From contig JAKCOZ010000001.1 of assembly GCA_022605955.1 (NCBI GenBank), positions 75,274,520-75,338,519 on the forward strand: a stretch of DNA of 64,000 nucleotides, in the 5' to 3' direction. Source of the stretch: Rallus limicola. Its lineage: Eukaryota; Chordata; Aves; Gruiformes; Rallidae. The translations under genes and the position numbers were made by a program. How positions within the stretch are numbered: position 1 is the first letter of the stretch; every line of letters begins with the position of its first letter. This document shows, one piece after another, positions 34,206-48,932 of the stretch. A model generated the notes under the pieces. It was not told the DNA's origin and searched no databases. It saw only the letters and a list, made by a program, of their open reading frames with translations.

Positions 34206-37200
34206 TAATTCCAAGTGGAGTGATGAAATCTCATAACAAGAATGCACAGAGATCAAAGGAGGAAATTATCAAGTATGATGACATGCAAGGAATGATCCAG
34301 TATTTACAAAGGAATAAACTGAACATATTCTGGGGGGACCCCAAGAAGCCACAGAGGCACAGAATAAATTTCAGGCAATGTCAGTCCTTCCTCTAAAATC
34401 ACTATAGTTGACCCTCTAGCTTAAGGTTACAAAATTAAATAGAAACTCTGGAACAAAAATAAAGCTCGTAAAATACCTGTTAGTTCAACAGATAAGAGAC
34501 TACTGGAACATTCTGGGGCTACTCTACCCAATTTAACCAATTATTTAATTCTTACAAGACCTTTCCCACACTGATAGACTCCCTTCTCCAGGTTTCCCCT
34601 TCCAGTATTACATTAGATATGAAATATTTTTCTATGTATATACATCTTGTAAGAGCCACCTCAATGAAAGAATGTGCATTCTTATTTCCCTTCTGTTTCT
34701 CTCTACTTTCTCTTCTTACATGCTGAGTTCTCTCTTAATTTTCCATGTCACACTTCTACAACTGCTGTAACTTCTCAAGTTAGGACATCTCTTTCCGTGT
34801 CAGACTTACATTCTTCCTTCAATTTCCCTCTTCTTATTTTACTTTCTTTTATAGTAGATTCAGACCTCTTTATATCATCCTAATTTTAACAGTGAAGAAA
34901 CCAAACAATCTCTACAGGTTTCTTGCAAGGAAAATAAAGATTAGAACAAAATAGAAACTACTTTTAAAACGCACTTTCTTGGAGTACATCCAAAAATGTA
35001 TCTTATTTCACATACATTAAGGCTCTTACTCCTTATACAGTACTTCAGAGATGATGCTTAGGACTGACTTCAGAAATAAATTTTAATGCCATTCGTAGAC
35101 ACCATCCCCTATCTCTTTTTGGACATTAAGGAAGCTTTGGCATCTTTTTTGTGGGGCATCAAAAACAACAGCGAAAACTTCTGTCACCCAACCTTAAATC
35201 AGTTACAAGGTCTTTCTTCATATGGAACGAATTTAAGATGACAGCCGAAAGGCATGGGTAGCAACTTCCTCAAGGCATCATTTTTCTTTCAAAAGCCAGC
35301 TTGAACACATTTAGGCGATGTGGAAACAGGCTTTTGTTTATACAAAGTTACACAAGAGGGCCACAGGGATCCAATGAGCAGATGCCAACAGAAGCCTGAA
35401 GCTGATGGTGATTCTGATGCTGATGTGAAGAGATTCTTCACCTTCTGAACTAAAAGGCTCAGTGTATTTTTAAAGTAACACCACAATCACACATTGCACT
35501 TAACACTGCAAATCAGTTTAGTAAAGAATACTCCATCTAATGAGGGTATTACACACTCAGCTGTTAGGACAATGAGATCTACAGTTTTTAGCCAGCTGCT
35601 ATAGTGAACTCAAGGGACTTAACATCCTAGCAGCCATTTCTTTAAGTAAATCTACTGCCTAAGATGGTGTCACGCTGGTAGCAACCAAAAGCCTTACAGT
35701 TTTAGGTTATGCTTCTCACCATTGATACCTGCTGGTAAGCAGGAATGAGACAAGCAACTTGAAAATTCTCATTGCAAGAAGCTCCTTAAATAACAGCACC
35801 TTTTAGAAGCAGCTGGTATTAAACTGAAGAAACCATATGAATGAGATATCTCTACTTTGCAAAGAACAAAGCAATCTTGTTCAAAAAATACAGAGACATT
35901 TAAAATTGAGCAGGAAGTAATACACAATTACAGGCTGTTAACAAAAGAACCAAGAAGCTGTCAAACATGCTTGAAATGATCAGCTTCACCATAACAGCAG
36001 CAGCACAGAAGAGCCATGAATGCCCTTTTGGAAATCTGGCACAATAGAAGGTACTTGAAGTAACACAGAGGGAACTAGGAAAACATAGGAATTGGTAGTG
36101 AGGGACCGCAGGGGGAATTTTAAGATGCAAGCAGAGCTGAGGCACTGGCAAGAAAACTTAAAAAAACCCATGTCATGTTCTGTCTTTTGCTGTGGTTTAA
36201 CTGCTGTTGGTGTGGAGGATAACACTTTAAAAGCCAGCCCAGGGATCTCTACACTACAGTGTGCCAGCACAGGCATCCCCTTTGAAATAATTTCTGAGGT
36301 GCCTGAAACTACAAGATTAAATCACTTTGGAATTCTAACTCAAAACACTATTCCATTTACAATAACAACTTGAGTGCTGTTGATACTGAGGTTCCAGCGG
36401 GTTTGCCTGCCAGCAAATTCATCTCAAGCTTAACATACCGCTCAGCTACGTCCACCGTGCTGCTCAGTTACGTCACCTTAATTGAGTAAAAAGCAACTTT
36501 AAGTTGTACCGACTACTGACAGACACAAAGACTAATCTGTAGGCACATTTCAAAAAAAACACCTCACCTGCTGTCTGAGGTGATGTGATTTATTCTTGGC
36601 TCTGAACTAAGGACAGAGCTTCTTGGCTAGTCGAGCAATAAACCGAGAACCAGAACATAAACATTCTGCTTCTCATCACAACCCACTGCAGCAACGTGAC
36701 ACAGTCAAAAAAGCATTCTTTAGAAGGCAGCTTTCACTACTGTTTGTTTGATTGTTTCCCAAATTGTTTCTCAGCTAAATAACCCAACATCGAGGTGACA
36801 AATATGCAAACTTTTATTGCTATGTTTTCATCTAATATAAGCCAGTCAGCGATACATAGACTACGGCATTCCAGCTGTGCCAGCGGTCTCCTGGAGTTTT
36901 TGGAGAGAAAATTACAGAAAACCTTGATGGACTGCATACAGCTTTCTAGCAAATAACCACTCATTGCTCTAGCATACTTGGAAGCAGGCACGAAGTTGCA
37001 GTTTAATTTCAGCTTTGCCCCCTGGGTAACTTCAAACAGGACACTGCTCTCAAGAGGTCATCTTTCAGCGGTAAGATCATCACTTAGTCTGAAGCCTGAA
37101 ATAAAGGCATTCTAAACATCTATGTGCTATATTTAGTAGTAGAGTGCTACGTTTTCAGTTACTAAGTAGAAAAGAAGGATGATTGTTTCTTTCAAGAGCA

Positions 37201-40200
37201 ACAATACCCACCTGAAGCAACTTTTTTTCTACTCCTCAAAATATTAGTAATTCAACTTCTCTGCTGCTGGTTCACTAGCATTCAGAGTGAACACTAACCC
37301 AAACTGAGTACAGGGGTAACACTTTCAACCTACAAGCTACAGCATGTTTTTCTTCCAAGGTACCCTGAGTTTCAACAACTACATGGTAGCAGTGAAAATA
37401 CTGATACACAAATTAACTCTAAGCCTGGTCATTTTGAGTTACCTGAGGTGCCTGGTTCACACTATATTGGTAATTTCAATAAACTTGATGCAAGCTCTTT
37501 AAAGAAGCCAGTGCTGCAATGTGACATTTATATTATGCAACTTGTGTTAATGAGATGGCTCACTGTACAGAATGACTCCACCAGCCACAATCCTTGTGTG
37601 GCTATAGTAAAGGAAAAGATTCTAACTTAAATTTTTTCAAAACAAAATGTTATCACTTTAAAATATTTAATAAAAAAAAAACCCTTGAAGTTATTTACTG
37701 AGACACATGGACAATTTTTATATGTCATGCAGCTTAAGTGTCAGAGAGGAATGCTCAGTATTAAAACTCTATAAGTTAAATTGAATATAAATTCAATTTC
37801 ATGCCAGCTTCTAGACTACCATTCGGGGGTTATTACCACTTATGTATCAAAGTTGTGCAAGCTCTTCAGATGCTTTTGCAAGCCCTTGTTATTTGCAAAA
37901 AGAAGATAAAAAGCTTAGTAACTGATAAAATTCTTTATTATTTTTATTTAGTTAAAAATTAAAGGTGTTATTCAAGAGCATATGTAAGAAGTACATTTGA
38001 AACAAAGAGAGCAAATAAAACTTGGGGGAGGGAGAGGGCGCGGAAGAAAGAGTAAATAGCATCAATTCGGCAGGGAAAGCAGGGAGCCGTAGTGCAGCTC
38101 AATTCCACATGGGGGACCCAAGTCTTACACTTACCAGCTCTGACACTGAAAGTAATATACACTGAGGCAAGCTATCAAAGCTCTGGAAGAAGTTTAAAGT
38201 CTTTCTCAAGTGGCACGTCCAGTCAGACAAAGAATCTTGTTGATTATCAATGTAAGAATTACAGGTACCTCACTGTAACTGACAAAAGGACGGTCAGTTC
38301 AGAACTGGGGAGAAGGAGCAGCACACCTGACCCAGAGGACCTGACCAACACACAGGGACAGCATAGAGTAGAGATCAGTCCAGTCTACTGGCTCAGGGTT
38401 TTGACATACTGCACTTCATAATGTGTTTCCTGAAGAACTGACTCACTGCACAGAGCCAGGGGGCAGCCTGCAGTAACCCACCACTCTTTACTGTTCTGAA
38501 GTTCTGTCATAAAAGCCCAAATTGCCAAAATAAACCAGGCCCCCAACAGACTCTTCAATACTAGGAAATTTTTTGACACTTCTTCATTGGTTGTCACATT
38601 AGATATTCCAAAATAGTTTCTCATTATCTCTCCCCAGAGCCACTGCCTTCTTAAATAGCAACTACATAAAAGTAAAGACGACACCCAAGAAGCATTTTAA
38701 TATTGAAGAAAATTACTTGAAGCACCATGGCAACTAGAAGTTGCTATGCATTAAGTTTATCACTTCTGAATTTCCATTTATAACAAACCAGAGTTGTTTC
38801 TTTAACACCTAAACAAATTGATATTCCAGCTCTTAAAACAACATTTTCAAATGTGATTCTCCATCAGTCAATAATCAAAATAAGAAAAAAAATTAAATAG
38901 TTGAGCCTAGTGTTTGAGTCTTATTGGTAAGAATAAATACTGAAATTCTGAAGGAATGGGGTGACCCTAATAAACTGCTTACTGACATAACTCTTAAAAT
39001 TCTTGCCATCCTTTTCCTATGGAAACACAGAGGCCACAGAGGAGCTAGCATGCTCACACAAGGAAAGGAAATGTTAGAAAAGCTTAAAACATGAATGGGA
39101 CACCAAGATAAGATAACTGAGGATATCACATAGAGATGAAGACCTAGCAGGAATATCAAAAGTTATTTAAAAAAAAAAGTCTTCTACAACTGGTTGCAGA
39201 GTGCCTTGACATGTCCACTTGCAAATATCTTCCAAGTATAAAAAGTTAAAATCTGCACAAATATACTACTACTTTACAAGTACATTCAAGATAAGTAGAA
39301 ACTAAAGCTTTTTTTTTAAGGAAAACTCTGCAGGAAAAGTGTAAAATTATAGAGTTTATAGAATCTGTAGTGATGGCTAAGTACTTTACACTTTCTGGGT
39401 GAGAAACAGTTATTTAAGATATTTTAGTGAGTACCTATCCTAGCAAACCCTTCACACTTAAGCACTTAAAAGACCTGATCTAATTCATGTACAGGAAAAA
39501 ACAAACCAAATACTCACACTTAATGCAGTTTAGATTTTCTTGTGATTATTTACCCAAACAAGTTTTTTAGCAAAACATTTTTTTTAAATTCACTTATTTT
39601 TAAGATTTTAGACTTCTGATGAGAATGAAATACCGTACTGTTCTCAGAACAGTTACTGATTCCAAGTGTGTCAAGGGAAAATTTAAAGAAAGTAATTGGT
39701 AAGCACGCAGTACAAACAAAAATCTTATGGAAAGGCATTGTTTAGATGACATAAAAGCTTACATTTTGGATTTACTTCAGTCCAAATGGTGTGTTGAAAA
39801 GAGTTGAAACTGGAGCCACTTGTTTATTTCCAAGACTGAAGAATCAAGGAAATGAAAAAACACATTCTACTGTGAAACACACACTTCATGGGTTTGCTGC
39901 AAGAGGAAACTACATGCTCTTGTATGTAACACCCTCCCAGTAATACGTAACTGGCCAACAACTCTGTGTCCAGGGTCTAAAGCCCTTTTCAGTTCAGTGA
40001 TACTACTTACATTAGCATAAAGAAGGTATTGCAAACTCCTATCAATACCCCACTATGTGAGAGCTATAATTTGTATTAGGGGCTCCTTTTTCTGTAGGAT
40101 AATTCAGCTAAACCCCTTCTGCTAGTACATAGCACGTTGAGGCTCAGACTATAATCTTATAAGGAACTGAGTTGCCAGAGTTTGTGCTCGCACCTCTGTT

Positions 40201-42855
40201 TAAACACAACTCCTTTGAAGTAAATTCTGTTTTGAAGAATTGGGTTTGTTTTATGACAACAATTCATATTTGCAACATGAGATATTTCAGCAATTTGTTC
40301 TAGAATGGCAGAAGGAAAAATACTACGTATTTTGTATTTTTTGTTCTGTGTTTTTACAGCTGTGTGCTCCACAATAGCTTTTTTAGCAAAATGCTACAGT
40401 TAAAACTCATGTTGGCAGTCCTTATGCACTAAAAGTATATTAAGATAATGGGTTACTTTTCCATTTCTACATCAAGCATTCAAAACAAAGCATGTGAATC
40501 CAGTTACAGACTATGCAAAATTCATAGATTCTGGAGTGTGCTTAATAAAATACTTCTATAACTGTAATACATCCTGTGTAACCATCTTTGCTGAAAAGGC
40601 CTCTAGCATCCACCAAGCAAAACTAGGGAAGAGAGAAAAAGAAAGCGTCCATGAAAATTCTTAGCAGTCAATAGCCTAAATGGTTTAACAAACTAAGGAT
40701 TATTCCTTTGCTGCCTTAACTGGCACTGGCATTTCAAAACTAGGAAATTTCTGAACAGAAAGCAGCAGCAAAGGATCACAAAAAGGGCATAACGGACAGT
40801 TCTCAAAGTCTTACAAGACCTAAGTATCAGATTTTTGTAAAAGGAAAGAAGTCCAAAGATATGCTAAATTAGAAAGATTCACTGGTTAAAGGCACAGAAC
40901 TTCACAAAGTGTTTAAAATCCTGAACAGTCTCAGTCCAAGAAAGCTGTTGAATAGAGAGGAAAAGAAATAGGAAAATACATCAGAAGTTTCTTTTATTTC
41001 AAAACACTGTATATTTCTTGCTGATAAGTAAGAAACAAGTGTATTTTAAAACCTTATGTGAAATATGAAAAGAAAAGTATCACCTTTGGTGCCAAGAACT
41101 TGACATAAACACTGCACATTTCAGGTTGGTTTGGTTTTCAGATGGTTTGGAGTAGCTACAGATCAGTTCCATACGTTACACATCTGATACAGAGAAGGAA
41201 ATTCTAGGCCACTAGCTGCTTCCCTTCAGTGGTCCGAAAGTGCAGAGCTGAAGGTCTACATTTCCTGGAAGTAACAGCCTGTGGAAGAAGCATGCCAGGG
41301 AAATAGTGTTCCAGCTTACGGAGACACTCAGCCCACCACAGAACAGAAATCTTGCTTCCAACAGAGGGAGCTGGCCAAACTTGCATGGTAGTTTTACTGT
41401 TCTCAAAATAAACTTATGAATTAAACCAACCACATAGAAGAATTTATTCACACTTTTGCAGGAAGCTGAATTTAAGCCTGCCAGCAGTCAGGCTATTTAA
41501 AGATTGGGAAACATCATGTTATTCTACAAAAAAATTTTAAGGCAAGCAAGTTGCAGGATATTTTGTTTTATTTGGGATATTGTAGCTGAACAGGATGGTA
41601 ACACCTGAAAAGCAAGTTCTTTTTCTTCTACATCCTCTGTTCTGTTTTTGCCCTACAAACCAGTAAAGCATGATCTAGGAATGACTCAAATAGTCTTGCA
41701 GGATTGCACTTTGACCCAGCAAACAAACAGTATGGACATTAATGAAACTTCTAAAGGGTCTACAAATTTAATTCCATAATCTCTTCATATTAGTAGGTTT
41801 GCTTAGAGGCCAGTAAAGGACCATCAGATGAGGCAGCTTTATCACCCAGCAGGCAGGGAAAGCAACACTGTGAATTAATGCATGCTCCCAGTGATCTGAT
41901 ACCGCAGTCTTTATGAAAAGGGATTCTTAAGGTGTAACCATGACTGCAAGACCAAAAAAAATAAAAAATAAAAAAAAGGAATGAACTTTAGATGACTGTT
42001 TGTTGGACTAAGAGTCCAAAGGAGGTTGACTACTTTATCTATTCTGATTACATAAGAAACGTTGAAGTAAGTGTGAATGTCAAGCAGTGATCACGCTGAC
42101 TCCAGACAATTTATGAAAGAATTCTTCTGATGTGGATTTGAAATAAAAGGGTTCCTCTCCCCTTGCTCCCAAGGTGCAGCAAAACTCAAATGTCTACTTC
42201 CGTATTTTGGCTTCATCTATAAACTACTTTTTGACTGACAGAAGGCTTCCCATCTCCATTAAAAAGAATGTCTTGGAGGATAAGACACTGGCCGTTAGTC
42301 ATACCTATAATATAGATACTTATTGCAGCTACCCAACAGTTTTAAAATGACCAAGATTGTAAAAAATATTTTCAGCACTTGAAATCACTGAAGGAAAATT
42401 ATATACCTAACTTTTCTCAGAAGAAAAAACAAGACACTTTAGTATTTGCACATGTAAGAGCTACACTACTACCATTAATAATTGATAAGGATCTGTAAGT
42501 AATTAGTTCAAGGTGCCAGTTGATATCTACTAAAGATAAAATACAAATGAGCAAAATCCCCTCACATTATATAGTCAATTGATGTCTGTCAAGGTTTTGG
42601 GTTTTTTTTGTAGTACTTGGAAAGAATTAGTTCCATTAGGTTACTTGAGGCTATGAGATGACTTCCAAATACACTTCTATCTATACATTCTCCCTCCTTC
42701 CATCCTTCCCCCAAATACCACGTAGAAATTTATAACCTGACAGGTCAGAGATGCCCTCTGGTAATTCAAGACCTCAGACAGGTTAAAAAGACAGCTGACC
42801 ATCCCATCTCAATCCCAAGAATTACCGAATCTGCAGCATGGGGTGCAGAATCCTA
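34206..42855. other. Unassigned AT-rich DNA
   Basis: Unique sequence. The most distinct part is about 38020-38480, which is GC-richer but unidentified. No gene, RNA or transposon is recognised in the remainder. Confidence 0.55.
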
Positions 42856-43110
42856 AATCACAGAATAATTTGGACTGGAATGGACCTCTGGAAACCATTT
42901 AGACCAGTCCCTCAGTCAGAGCAAGGCCAACATGAATCAAGCTGCTCAAGGTCTTGTCCTATTGAGTGCTGGAGGGAGATTCAGTGGTCTCTCTGGGCAG
43001 CCTGTCCAATAAGTGAATACCCTCATAGTACTTTTTTTGGTCTTAATTCAATTTTCCCTCACTACAACATTGATCTGTTGCCTTTCATCCTATTGCCATG
43101 TACCTTCAAG
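42856..43110 (-). mobile_element. CR1 LINE 3' fragment, antisense
   Basis: The plus strand shows the complement of a CR1 3' end: 'aatcacagaataatttggac', 'tggaatggacctctggaaac', 'gagcaaggccaacatgaatc', 'gctgctcaaggtcttgtcct'. More diverged sequence follows to about 43110. The plus-strand frame 42838-43230 is a shadow of this repeat, not a gene. Confidence 0.82.
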
Positions 43111-43650
43111 AAGACTATCCTTACCAGAAACTCAGCCATGAATATACACGCTAATTTGTTAACTGTAAGCCATGAAGTTTCTTTACTTTGTACTATAAAT
43201 AACAGACATCTCCTGCAGTGTCAGTTCTAAAAGGAGGACGCACACATACGCACAAAATCTCTGTTAAAAGAATAGTAACTCTTACACTTAACATCTAAAG
43301 TGAGGTAACCTCGTAAACCACCATGAATTGCTGAAGCCTAACTGAGGGTAGACTCATTAAGGGATCAACTCAGCTTCTTTTATCTTGCAAGTTTCCAATC
43401 TTTATCCCCCTACAGTGGTTCTTTACACTTACTGATGTAGCATTAGTGTGGTGCTTTCTGCCATATTCAGATTAGAGACTTTAGAAAACCTCCAAGTGTT
43501 TCATGATACATCTGCAACTTCACATGCCTGCTCATCCAGAAGCGTGACTTAAAAGTAGTTCTGAACTAGTTGTTCAACTTCATTACTGCAGAAGTTAAAA
43601 TGTTGATGTGTCTGATACTGGTGAATTCTAATCACTTCAGGTAAATACCT

Positions 43651-43690
43651 TAAAAATAATTAAATGAGGATAAAAATAATTAAATTAGGA
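43651..43690. repeat. 20-bp tandem duplication
   Basis: taaaaataattaaatgagga (43651-43670) is followed directly by a copy with one substitution (43671-43690). Confidence 0.92.
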
Positions 43691-44721
43691 CAGAGGACTA
43701 CACACAAAAAGCACTGCCTGACACTACCCCAAACATTAAAAAAACTGAAAAACTCTACCAGTTTCATATTTATCATACCATGCTGCACAGTTTTTGAAAG
43801 CTTGATTCCCAGACTTTTACCTTACCTCTCTTCCTAAGTAAAAGAAAGACTGGAATTTTATAGGTTGGGGTGGCTATGTGTGGGTTGTTCAGAGTTTTTT
43901 TTTTTTGATGGTTATTGGGGATTGGGATGGTTTGGATGGTTGTGGTTTTTTCTCTGTATGTGTGAATGGTCTAATTAACATGTATACATCAAGACTTCAA
44001 GAGAGCTAAATAACACATACAACCTATCCTTTGTGGTAGTGCTGGGAGGTAAAGTACTGCACCACCAACATTATTACCAACAGAAGCATCCAGCTACCAA
44101 GTGCAAACCAATGCAAAATTAACATCTTCCAAGAGTCATACTCCTGCTTGAAAACACTTGACCCTTCCCCCATGCATCAACAAAGAATCCAGAATCTAAA
44201 AACCCTTAAACAACTTTCCTATGCATTATATTCAAATACACCTTCTGCACTTGATTTCCTTTAAATTTGTTTTTACATTTTGTTGTTGCTTTTTATTTAC
44301 TTATTAGTTGTCAGGTTATGAATTACCCAGTTTTTTGAATTTTTCTTGTAGGCACCAATATGATACTACATTTCCCATGTTAAAAATCTAAACACAAGTT
44401 CATGAAATTACTTCCCACCTTGAGGGATTTTTCTTGTATTTTCTTGCTATATCTTCTTCCAAAAAGATTGGACTTTAATCTCACTAAACCAAATTTATTT
44501 CAATATTTTGGTCTGAAAAGTCATATGTTGCAGTTATACAAAACTCTGTTTATGAAGACATCCAATCTTCGCTCATGCCTTCTTTCACACTGGCATAATG
44601 CATTATTTCTCCAGAAAAAAAAAGAAAAACCAACACCAACATTACAGTTTGTAAATTGCAAATGATTTAAAGAGGGGAAAAAAGAAAAAAAAACAAACAA
44701 CCCAATAGAGCTTCACAGCAG

Positions 44722-44739
44722 TCATCATCATCATCATCA
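44722..44739. repeat. (TCA)6 trinucleotide repeat
   Basis: Six uninterrupted TCA units. Confidence 0.92.
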
Positions 44740-47573
44740 GGTACTTGCCCTGAGGCTTAAAACAAGTTTTTCCTGTTGACTACACCAATCATCAAGTTCA
44801 CAGTTTAGCAAGAAAGAACACACTCCAATTAAGTAGTGGCACACAAAAAGGATGTTTACATTTTCCTTCTGTGCTAGTCCTCGTCCATTTAGAGATTGAG
44901 GTAAAATAATTTATTGCTAAGACTACTCCACCCCAGCATTACTCATGTTTTAAGTGAGAATCTAGACAAAACAGTGAAAAGCTTAAGACAGACTGTGCTT
45001 GAATCAAAGCAACACTAACAGCAAAGCTAGCATTTTATTCCTGTTTAACTACACAGTGCTATAGGCTTGAAAGACCAGATCCTAAACGGGTTGTAAATTG
45101 CTCTAAACTCTAAGTTCATCACCTGCACCAGAGCCCAGGTTTTAAAGCTACCATCACATGCACACAGCCTTGTGCAACATACAAATAGCCTTAAAACAAA
45201 TCTCACTAAATCTGACATTCACCACAGCTTCATTGTGTAATTTATAGTAGCTGTGATATTGTTGGTCTTGAAGCAATAAATCTCACTGTGCTGATGAATG
45301 TCCTCCATTGTCCCACTGAGTTCAGGTAAAATGAATCACACACAAAAGCAACTGACTATATTTTTCCTGCTCCCAAAGATGAGAGTTTTTTTATGTGACT
45401 AAATACTCATCAAAAGGGAAGCTAAGCACTTAAGGAAGAAGTTTCACAAGCACTTGTAATTTCAATATGTTAAATGAAAAAGACACCGAAGTTTTGGACA
45501 CAGAATAGCTAGTATTTGGCAGGTGTTTAAGAGAAACATTGCATAGAATTGCTCTTAATTCAGAAAACAGTTTAAACATACAGATACCTTCCAGGCCATA
45601 TTTAAAAATTATTAAAGAAGTATTAAAATCAAAGTAAAGAAAGGAAAATATTGACAGAAAATATTGCTAGATAGCTCTGAAGCTCATCAAACAGACACTT
45701 TCGCACATTGCCACAAGAGACATAACAGGACCCTGTCTCCCCCAGACAACAAAGTAAGTCTTGATTTATGCTTTGAAGCATACTGTTAGTCTAAAATAAA
45801 AGTTTTTACTCCACTTCATCCTAACTTTGTTCTGTCTTATGAGAGAAATTATGAGGGCTACAGTTTTAATATTCGGGTCACTTCAACAAGCAGCTTGGTC
45901 CTCCTCTTCCACTAGCCAAAAAACAAACTGTGCCTTAAATTTTTCTCAGATTTCTGAACTACTATGTGGCAGTTATTACCCTTGTAAACAATTAAGCTGC
46001 AAAGTTAAGATTGATTTCTTGGTAAATAAACCCCAAACAATCCCATTCAGCACCAGAACGCCTTTCAGAACAGGGGCAGCACTCCAACCAGGTATAGGTG
46101 CACATACTCTCATTTTACAAGCTTAGAAGTGTGCCCGGAGCAATGTCCTGGGCCCATTAAGTCTCCACAATAGCCATGTATCATTTCAGCTTTTAAGTAT
46201 GGTATTTGTGGTTCCTTGCCCTCCACTGAAGCCCTGTAGCTGTTTTTCCTAAATAACATTTCCAATGGGAGAGCGCTATCTAATACTCAAAAATTACCCA
46301 CCGCAAAGAACACCCACCCCAAAACCCCACAACACATGTACACTGATTTTACTTCAAAAACCAGCATCAAAGAAATTAGCATGAGTTAGATAAAAGATCA
46401 AAGCCTTTCATATAAAGTGACAGAACTGCAGTCATGACTCACATTCATTCAGTTTCTGAAAGAAACAGGTTTGATCAAATGAAAAAGTTGCAGACTCAAC
46501 AGCTAAGGGGTTCGTAATACCCTGTTCCAGAAATGAAATGCTTATAATACCTTTGTTATTCTTACAAACAGTCTGCTTCCTCTATATGAAGCTATTCCAT
46601 TCAAAAAGAATCACCCCAACTTCTTTTTCCTTGGAGGCTGAGAGTGGGGAAGGTGTAATTCACTTATTTCCCCCTTGGACTATTCAGAGCAGCTACTGCC
46701 ATGATGGAACAAGCAGCTGGGGCTGCTTGCATCAAAACAAACTTGAGTCTATGCATCTCTAAAAATTACCTAGAATGTCCTCCTGTCTATTCTTCATTGT
46801 ACCACTTCATCTATGCTTCCGATTTTTTTTCCAGAAGCATGTCTGTAGCATGGAGTAGTGACCTCCTCAACAAAGATCATCTCTAGGCAGTCCTCAAAAA
46901 GTTCACGCTTCCTCTATTTTCCAAATGCTGGTGATCACCATGCTTGGGAAGATGTCTGTTAGACAGCCCTCACTCTGCTCTGCTAGTGAATGCTCAGAAG
47001 TTTAGGACGTGTGAAATCACAGCAGAACTCCCAACAGTGATCAAACTGAAAATAACAGCATGCAGCACAAACCCAGGTAGCAATGCAACTTTGGTCTGGA
47101 ACTAGTACAGGAGTATGCCACAGATTAAAAACAAACGACACAAAACTCAAAGCAGTATGTTCTCTTTAGGCTCCAGAAAATTCACTCAGGAAGGATGTCT
47201 TCATTAAGTAGTGGACTGTCTAACAACTAGCACAGGAATTAATTTTTTAGGTTCTCCCTAATATGTTTTGATACAAAATAGTTCCTTCTACCTGCTTTCA
47301 CAAAACTCTGTAGAAAATAACCATTGCTGAGATCTAACACAGACCAGGCATGCCTGGAATTACTTATTGTACTCAAATGTCATTAGATAAGAATTAAAGA
47401 TGCCTATCAATTCATTTCTCCATGCTTAATCTTTTAGCCCATCTTTCTATCTGACAATCAAGCCAGAGAAAAACATGTACATTGACAGTTCTGTAAGGAC
47501 AGTCTCCCAGTACACTCAGGCTGGCACAGATGCCCTTGTCCAGGTGGCAACAGCTATAAGACAAAGTAAGGCC

Positions 47574-47592
47574 ATATATATATATATATATA
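47574..47592. repeat. (AT)n microsatellite
   Basis: Nineteen bases of alternating A and T. Confidence 0.92.
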
Positions 47593-48837
47593 CACTGATG
47601 TTTATGTGAGGAAGACACAAGAATGAGCAACACACCTGTCAGAGGGCAGATGTGCCTATACTAGTTGCTTTTCTCCCACAGAAAAAGGCAAAGCTATTTT
47701 TCTATTAAATGATCTACATTTGCTAAAGGAAAGTTATGCTTATTGAAGTCTGCAGAGAGTATGAAAACCAGTCAACTCAAAAAAGCAATACCAGTCAAGT
47801 TACAAGTCTGTGTGTACATCAGTGAGGCTACAGTTAAAATTCCAGGCGTTCCTCCCCCAGTTTATTTCTTCAAGAAAAGCCTATCTATGAAATAAGATTA
47901 GGAAATTAATCTTTCGGCATGAAAATGCACTAGTTATTAAAAAATGTCAAAAAGGGAAAAATTAAACTCTTCAAAATAAGTGCCTATGTTATTTAACTTC
48001 TATAAGAGATCCTCTACAGCAACCAAAATATTAAACATGAATTCATCAGTACACACATTTTCTACAAAAGTCTATGTTCATTTCTTCCTACTTTCACTCC
48101 CATACAGAGGGAACTGTATAATTTTTAAATTATACTTGAAAAACAAATTAAACTAGGCTTACTTGTAAGGAGCAGAGTTCAGCAGACTTAAACTCCAAAA
48201 AAAAAAATAAAATCCATGCAGTACAAATAGTAACAACAGGATCTCCCTATTTAATGATGTTCTGACTCTTTTTACCATATTTACAGGTAATTATTTACAG
48301 ATTGGGTATATAAAGGCTAAACAAAACACACAGGGCTTCACTGGTTTCCAGCCTATGTGCAGGTCAGTACAAATGCCTGAAAAAATGTTGATAAAGACCA
48401 AAAAGAAAAAATGAAAGTACCTCTTATCAAGAAACATATACAATACAATAATATTATGGAGAGAGATGTTTAGTACCTAAAAATCCTACATAATACCCAA
48501 AACAGTATATACATCGTTTGTTTGAATGCATTGCATCAGCAGATAGTCATATAGTAAGTACATAATCGTAGCTTACATCTGCACTGTTAACACATACTTG
48601 AAGCACTACTCTTCTTTAGCATTGGTTAATGCAACTTATTTCATATGTAAAGAGAATCTCAAACCCAGCAGTATAATTAGCTATGTAGGTTAAAAAAAGA
48701 AATCTAGCACAACTTATCATTCCTGCCTCCTGTGTTTATGTAATAGAATAACAACATTTTAGATAATAACATAGCACCTAGCAAAACAGGAACATCTATG
48801 CTTATTATTCTAAGTAAATATTCAACTACCATTAAAT

Positions 48838-48932
48838 TAAAAAAAAAAACCAAACCCAAACTAAAACAAACAAAAAGCCCAAACAACTACCCCCCCCCCC
48901 CCCCTCCATGATCCCCCCTCCCCCCCCCGCCC
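48838..48932 (-). repeat. A/C tract leading into poly-C block; G-quadruplex motif on minus strand
   Basis: An A/C-dominated stretch (48838-48889) runs into 15 consecutive C (48890-48904). After a short interruption, C runs of 6, 9 and 3 follow. On the minus strand this gives four G runs of three or more separated by short loops, satisfying the usual G-quadruplex pattern. Runs this long are also where assembly errors collect. Confidence 0.88.

Larger units (their letters stand above)
43111..48837. other. Unassigned AT-rich DNA
   Basis: Unique sequence with a two-copy 20-bp tandem (43651-43690), a G/T-rich stretch (about 43860-43960), a TCA run (44722-44739) and a TA run (47574-47592). No gene is recognised. 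Confidence 0.6.

Noticed and set aside
42838..43230. 130-codon plus frame
   Set aside because: It overlaps antisense CR1 3'-end sequence, so it is a shadow frame.
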